From: Phoronis australis | Taxonomy: Eukaryota; Phoronida; Phoronidae | Direction of reading: 5' to 3' | NCBI GenBank assembly: GCA_002633005.1 | Contig: NMRA01000609.1 | Location: forward strand, 179,550-243,549 | Length of the DNA stretch: 64,000 nt | In this document: one piece after another, positions 61,201 through 64,000 of the stretch | Layout: every line of letters begins with the position of its first letter | Numbering within the stretch: position 1 is the first letter of the stretch | Notes under the pieces: generated by a model | The model's input: the letters and a program-made list of their open reading frames with translations, nothing else | Databases searched by the model: none | Told to the model about the DNA's origin: nothing | Position numbers and translations under genes: made by a program

Positions 61201-63759
61201 CGAGACACATTTAACCCACTTTGTCCAGTCGAAAATCACACACCACAGTTCATATCAGGCAAGTTTTTAAAAGTACAACTACTGCTAAATACCCTGCTTC
61301 GGTACTAAAAAAATGACTGGCTTAAAAATTTTACTCAAGACTTCCAGCGAGTGTGTTACTCATGAACATAACCAAATGCAATACAGGCTCTAGAGACACA
61401 GTGAAGTATCCATTAAGGTTTCATACTCAGTTTCCACATGTCAACATCTCAACGTTGGTTCCAGTCAACAACTACCTCACTAAGATCCACTTGCTTTCCA
61501 CGGTTCTTCTTCCGTGGGCCTTGGCTGTGCGTAGTTGGTTTTCTTTTCCTTTTTGAAGCACCTGAAAGAATTAGAAACAATCAATTGACAAAAGTTTCCG
61601 TGCACCTGCTGCTTGCTGTTCAGTCATCTCCACCAACAGATACATAAACACGCACATTACAAGCCAAAAGTATTCAGACAAAATGACCCAGAATTCCCTG
61701 TCATGATGGCTGGGAGAAGCTGAATTCGTCGTCAGAGTAGTCTCCCCTGATGACAGAGAATGAAGGAGAATGAACAGGAAAGTCAATATGGTGGCTATGG
61801 TAATTGGTCTTAACAGAATGAGCAACCACAATGGAAAAGCGGTGGTTTGTCTGATTACTTTGTTTAGTATGTACTGTATTAATGCAGAGACAGTCTGAAG
61901 ACAGAAGAACATTTTGAAGAAATGACCTTTGAGTGGTATGAATAGACTTACGCATTTAGACAAAATTGGCAACAGAATTCATTAAACGCACGACAGCGTT
62001 GTCGGTTGGCTATGTTCACACACACTCGCTAAAACTCTGTGTATATTTGTCGACCATCTGCATGACAACAAAAGAGATGATCGCCAAGAGACATGCTGTT
62101 GTCCCGCGAATGATCGACAAACATGCAGAGAGTTGGAGCACGTATATACGGGAATCATCAACCGAAAACGATCGTGTGTTTAATGAATTCCATCTTCAAG
62201 AGGGCCCGCTGCCAAATTATTCAGTTAGACAAACTGTTTGCACAAAATGGAGGAAGGATTTCAATTGGTCTCCTGAACTCGCTTTTCACAAAAATAGGGA
62301 TAAAAAAATTAAATGTTGCTTGACGAAAGACTCCATCTTTAAAAATACACTATGACACCTCCCACGCCCCTGTTAAGACTGACCGAAAATCCCAGTGAGT
62401 TTCAGGGTGTCGGTGGCCTTTTGGAACAGCAACGGATGAAATACTTTGAAAGCCCCACTTCCCGGCAGCAGGATTAAAGTCGCGTAGATATGGGCGGCAA
62501 GCAGGGCACTTTCCTTCTCCAACGCATTACTTGTGATCTGAAGCGAGAAAACACAAATCTGCACAAAGTAATCTCATTTATTTGCGCTCATTATACAACA
62601 AGAATTGATCATTTCAGGACAAAAAATAGTTCATATACATGTTCCAAGAGACCCTGGTTTTCCATTTTCAAAAATACAAAATTATGTTTTACCAAATACA
62701 AAATTACGTTTTTTACGCTTGGTAAATTAGCAGCAAGATCTGTTTTACTAATTAACATAATAATTAACATAATAAATAACACAAAAATGATCTGGGGATT
62801 CCTTTACTTTTCTGCAGAATTATGCCACAACTCTGTTTTATTGGTAACTTCCTGCGCACCGGACTTATTGTTTCTCAAAACCAGAAAAAGAACAGTGCCA
62901 CCTCCACTATCAATGAACAAATACATGTACTTGAGCAAGTCTGCTGCAAAATGATTGTCGATCGATTTGTGGTCAGAAAAATGTATCGTGTTCTCAAGTA
63001 TGGCTAATTAATAACCAAAATGTTAGAATCATGGAATCTACAAATGACTGTAAATTCCATTGGAAATCTCTGATACCTTAATTCCGTAAGTTTTCCGTTA
63101 TCACGGAAATCCAGGGCTTACATGACATGGAATGCTCTGACAGCTACAAAAGGGGAGACTAAAACACAGGGAAAAACTGTTCATGTGAGCCATGTTTTCA
63201 AGAAACAGATCAGTTGACTATATTACTGGCATGTGAACCGGATATTAACTCAGCAGCAGCGTGAAAAATAACCCGCCGTGACAAGACTTGTAGAGCCTAG
63301 TCGCTAACAGTAACAAATTATCAATTCTTTCCAAGTCCATAAATCCTCATTAGGCTGAGTGAAAACTATTTCATGCTAAAATGGTCCATATCACAGGTAA
63401 CTTGACTGAGGAATAACTAGAGAATAATTTCGTAACAGAAATGGTCTAGGTCGGAAGTCATCGCTTGTGATGGAAGGAACCGTTCTGGAAACAACAAGAT
63501 AACAGTACCTTTGAACCAGTGTCCAAGATGTAGCATAAATACGCGATTAGGTTCTTGTGCGGCAAGTCATTTTCAACCAGAACTGTCCAAAAGCTTTCCT
63601 CACTAGCTCTCCCTTCTTCGCTAGCCCAGCCTTCCAGCATCTTCAGAATGTGGCACAGCTCAGTATTTAGTGAAGCATTACGAAGACATTCGTGGTCATC
63701 AGACATTGAAACAGGCAGTAGCTCAGTGAAGTCAGACTCCCAGACATCTTTCACCCAGT
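33161..63759 (-). CDS. NCAPD3: Condensin-2 complex subunit D3 (NCAPD3), near complete
   Basis: NCAPD3 is the HEAT-repeat subunit specific to condensin II, which works in the nucleus to compact chromosomes for mitosis. I joined 38 GT-AG exons that keep phase throughout and give about 1456 residues plus stop (TAA at 33163-33161); human NCAPD3 has about 1498. Matching landmarks in order are [172 protein letters not shown] and AISTPDR. The exon carrying the start codon is not identified; about 20-30 residues are missing. Introns are 0.1-1.8 kb and hold repeats but no other recognised genes. Confidence 0.95.
36397..36655. repeat. Tandem repeat, period about 65-70 bp
   Basis: Blocks GGTCCTGCTACCTG, TATCTTTATACAGTG and CAGTGGGTAACAGGGG recur three times with variation. 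NCAPD3 intron. Confidence 0.65.
36785..36985. repeat. 42-bp minisatellite
   Basis: A unit built on CACCAAATGACA, CGTTATTGTTTGAGACCA and CCCAGGT, repeated about 4.5 times. Open frames across it are by-products. NCAPD3 intron. Confidence 0.85.
38195..38430 (+). repeat. Family A repeat with tRNA-like region
   Basis: The body (ATTACAAATCGCCAATT, CTCGCTGAAATCGAGGCCC) is followed by TTAGCTTAGGCAGCAGAGCA and GGATCCGATTCC. These resemble the A and B boxes of a tRNA in the correct order, about 30 bp apart. Intronic in NCAPD3. Confidence 0.55.
39084..41912 (-). CDS. NCAPD3: NCAPD3 exons, end of helical region
   Basis: Exons 41843-41912, 41239-41323, 40765-40962, 39734-39878 and 39084-39211. Products include [58 protein letters not shown] and [20 protein letters not shown], all aligning with human NCAPD3. 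The last exon runs into a Ser/Thr-rich stretch that opens the disordered tail. Confidence 0.93.
40654..40697. repeat. Perfect 19-bp inverted repeat, 6-base loop
   Basis: ATTTACCCACAATGCTCCA, loop GAGATG, then the exact complement. It lies in the NCAPD3 intron directly 3' of exon 40765-40962. Confidence 0.9.
42061..42367 (-). repeat. NCAPD3: Partial duplication of an NCAPD3 exon end and its intron
   Basis: 42061-42199 and 42231-42367 are direct repeats (offset 168). Each includes CAGCTATGACAAGCATTCTA followed by the donor GTAAGTGAC. The upstream one is the real end of exon 42333-42437; the other is an intronic remnant with an intact donor. Confidence 0.85.
42333..45865 (-). CDS. NCAPD3: NCAPD3 exons, condensin core (Cnd1-type) domain
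   Basis: Exons 45731-45865, 45022-45096, 43564-43693, 43169-43277, 42919-43003 and 42333-42437. This is the conserved condensin/cohesin HEAT core: [99 protein letters not shown] and [18 protein letters not shown]. All six junctions keep frame. Confidence 0.95.
45248..45322. repeat. Short palindromic element, copy 1
   Basis: GAGAACCAGTTT and AAACTGGTTCTC flank a 21-base centre. Flank AATAGTCACTTAGAGGTC matches the copy at 58846. NCAPD3 intron. Confidence 0.7.
46205..46263. repeat. (GT)n microsatellite
   Basis: About 28 TG units with one interruption, followed by a G-rich stretch. The Cys-Val open frames across it are artefacts. Confidence 0.95.
46788..47037 (-). mobile_element. Family B short transposon (MITE-like), good copy
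   Basis: About 250 bp with terminal inverted repeats: left AAGTATTCAGACAAAATG, right ATTTTGTCCGATTAC. Related copies at 61660-61863 and 56140-56390 (same strand), 22083-22348, 32920-33125 and 59340-59760 (opposite strand), and a fragment near 49770-49890. The 22-kb copy shows the longest ends, starting CAGTGCAAG and finishing CTTGCACTG. No transposase is encoded, so it is non-autonomous. It lies in an NCAPD3 intron. Confidence 0.75.
47154..50403 (-). CDS. NCAPD3: NCAPD3 exons, third helical-repeat block
   Basis: Exons 50301-50403, 49046-49226, 48370-48446 and 47154-47268. The 77-nt exon at 48370-48446 ([20 protein letters not shown]) was found by splice phase alone. The last exon encodes [20 protein letters not shown]. 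Sequence conservation is lower here than in flanking blocks. Confidence 0.85.
49770..49890 (+). repeat. Family B fragment with poly-G and a single N
   Basis: GAATTCCGGGACATTTTGTCTCATTAC matches the family B right end. To its left is a 14-base G run and one N at 49852, a sign of a weakly resolved assembly junction. Confidence 0.5.
50887..52776 (-). CDS. NCAPD3: NCAPD3 exons, central linker and HEAT repeats
   Basis: Exon 52654-52776 is a poorly conserved Ser/Thr/Ala-rich linker. Exon 52082-52331 encodes two HEAT-type repeats ([18 protein letters not shown] and [17 protein letters not shown]). Exon 50887-51069 encodes [20 protein letters not shown] and [12 protein letters not shown]. These are among the most conserved parts of the protein. 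Confidence 0.93.
53030..53510 (+). repeat. Family G/H repeat copy in an NCAPD3 intron
   Basis: Contains TTTATACCAATGAGTCATTG and AAATTTAGCAAAAACGAAAG, then the reverse of the ATATC-TCAGAAAT block. It has the same layout as the 16-kb copy read on the other strand. Confidence 0.5.
53682..56068 (-). CDS. NCAPD3: NCAPD3 exons, second helical-repeat block
   Basis: Exons 55982-56068, 55405-55474, 54353-54434 and 53682-53842. Products include [53 protein letters not shown] and [12 protein letters not shown]. The third exon has a misleading open frame in another phase; only the phase fixed by its neighbours gives the conserved [14 protein letters not shown] junction. Confidence 0.88.
55770..55905 (+). 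repeat. Degenerate tRNA-derived SINE
   Basis: TGGCCTGGTAGAATGAGTGA resembles a tRNA A box and GTCGTGCGTGCAAGACCCAC a B box and T arm, in the right order. The tail is pyrimidine-rich and ends TTATTAATAAAG. Confidence 0.5.
56140..56390 (-). mobile_element. Family B short transposon copy
   Basis: Starts AAAAGTATTCAAACAAAAC and ends TATTTCGTCTGATAACTTTT. Older than the 46-kb copy, with scattered substitutions. Intronic in NCAPD3. Confidence 0.7.
57304..60002 (-). CDS. NCAPD3: NCAPD3 exons, first helical-repeat block
   Basis: Exons 59878-60002, 59157-59199, 58734-58790, 57620-57729 and 57304-57415. The 43-nt exon at 59157-59199 is too short to stand out as an open frame. It was found because its phase and product ([11 protein letters not shown]) exactly bridge to [12 protein letters not shown], as in human IPELAYYGLYLLC. 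The block ends with [20 protein letters not shown]. Confidence 0.87.
58846..58927. repeat. Short palindromic element, copy 2
   Basis: TTTTGAGAACCAG and CTGGTTCTCAAAA are perfect 13-bp arms. Left flank AATAGTCAATTACAGAGGTC matches copy 1. NCAPD3 intron. Confidence 0.7.
59340..59760 (+). mobile_element. Family B copy split by a smaller insertion
   Basis: The left end AAAAGTAATCAGACAAAATA and the right end CATTTTGTCTTTCGAATACT belong to family B, but 59489-59661 has no counterpart in the other copies. That insert is bounded by TGACCTAT and ATAGGTCA, an 8-bp inverted repeat. Confidence 0.65.
59489..59661. mobile_element. Small inverted-repeat element nested in a family B copy
   Basis: 173 bp, ends TGACCTATGGC and GCGATAGGTCA. 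It interrupts the family B sequence in mid-element. No coding potential was recognised. The inverted repeat is short, so the class is open. Confidence 0.45.
60761..61561 (-). CDS. NCAPD3: NCAPD3 exons, basic and acidic linker
   Basis: Exon 61476-61561 encodes a very basic stretch ([20 protein letters not shown]) that resembles a nuclear localisation signal and matches the basic linker of human NCAPD3. Exon 60761-60850 encodes an acidic patch ([12 protein letters not shown]) followed by the start of the next helical repeat. Both have clean splice sites and are in phase. Confidence 0.85.
61660..61863 (-). mobile_element. Family B short transposon copy
   Basis: Starts with AAGCCAAAAGTATTCAGACA and ends with TTTGTCTGATTACTT. 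Over its first 130 bp it closely matches the copy at 46788. It lies in the NCAPD3 intron between exons 62384-62537 and 61476-61561. Confidence 0.75.
62384..63759 (-). CDS. NCAPD3: NCAPD3 exons, N-terminal domain
   Basis: Exons 63509-63759 and 62384-62537. The first resolved codon completes Asp before [15 protein letters not shown]. The exon continues with a helical segment ending [11 protein letters not shown]. The second exon encodes an alpha-helical stretch with [15 protein letters not shown], which aligns with the human VFHP segment. The first exon begins two bases into a codon, so a start exon upstream must end in phase 1. None with a good donor is visible up to the window end. Confidence 0.9.
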
Positions 63760-64000
63760 CTGCAACAAACGGCTATTTTTATGATAATAGAACAGATTCA
63801 AAATGACATAAGGGACCTTCATAGAAAGGACGCATCATCTGATTCTCACGGTTGCCATGGCCTTCAGTGGCACTGGAAACTGGGGAGTGAGGTGAGGATG
63901 AAATGAGCGTTTACCGGAGAGATTTTTACTTCTGCAATAAACAGGGGCATGGCTATAGACAGTATCACGATCTCAACTGGTCGCAGTAGAGACACTGGCC

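Noticed and set aside
62490-62954. 154-codon plus-strand frame
   Set aside because: AT-rich, overlaps an NCAPD3 exon on the other strand at its start, and lacks any recognisable domain or splice context.

Overview
This window is nuclear DNA from an animal, most likely an invertebrate bilaterian. The genes are split by GT-AG introns. Two of them encode conserved eukaryotic proteins: condensin II subunit D3 (NCAPD3) and RNA polymerase subunit RPB8. The third is an elevenin-type neuropeptide precursor, a peptide family known mainly from invertebrates. The many short mobile-element relics also fit an invertebrate genome. A hemichordate or another invertebrate deuterostome is plausible, but the sequence alone does not fix the species. 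The many short open frames are mostly chance frames in introns and repeats.

Layout. Positions 1-5490 are repeat-rich intergenic DNA. Positions 5491-10882 (+ strand) hold the elevenin-type precursor: three coding exons, a signal peptide, a two-cysteine ring motif and a Lys-Arg processing site. A 19-bp minisatellite and a probable assembly duplication lie in its first intron, and an 89-bp foldback in its second. Positions 10883 to about 17300 are intergenic with several repeat families. POLR2H (RPB8) runs on the minus strand from its ATG at 27662 down to 20108. Three coding exons are clear; the last ~38 codons are not visible and may lie in the N gap at 18901-19128. Positions 27663-33160 are intergenic and include a GC-rich island with strong inverted repeats at 28080-28135.

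From 63759 down to 33161 (minus strand) lies NCAPD3, rebuilt here as 38 phase-compatible exons encoding about 1456 residues. Only the first roughly 20-30 residues are missing. The C-terminal tail keeps a Ser-Thr-Pro motif at the place of the mitotic polo-kinase docking site of human NCAPD3. The introns carry at least four recognisable copies or fragments of one short transposon family with long terminal inverted repeats; another copy sits in the probable 3' UTR and another in a POLR2H intron. One copy is interrupted by a second small inverted-repeat element.

How the genes relate. POLR2H (core of RNA polymerases I, II and III) and NCAPD3 (chromosome condensation) are housekeeping genes on the same strand. 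The neuropeptide gene is unrelated and lies tail to tail with POLR2H. I see no operon-like arrangement and no bacterial-type system. The items most worth following up are the elevenin-type precursor, the foldback sequences inside introns, the GC-rich junction at 28.1 kb and the transposon family.
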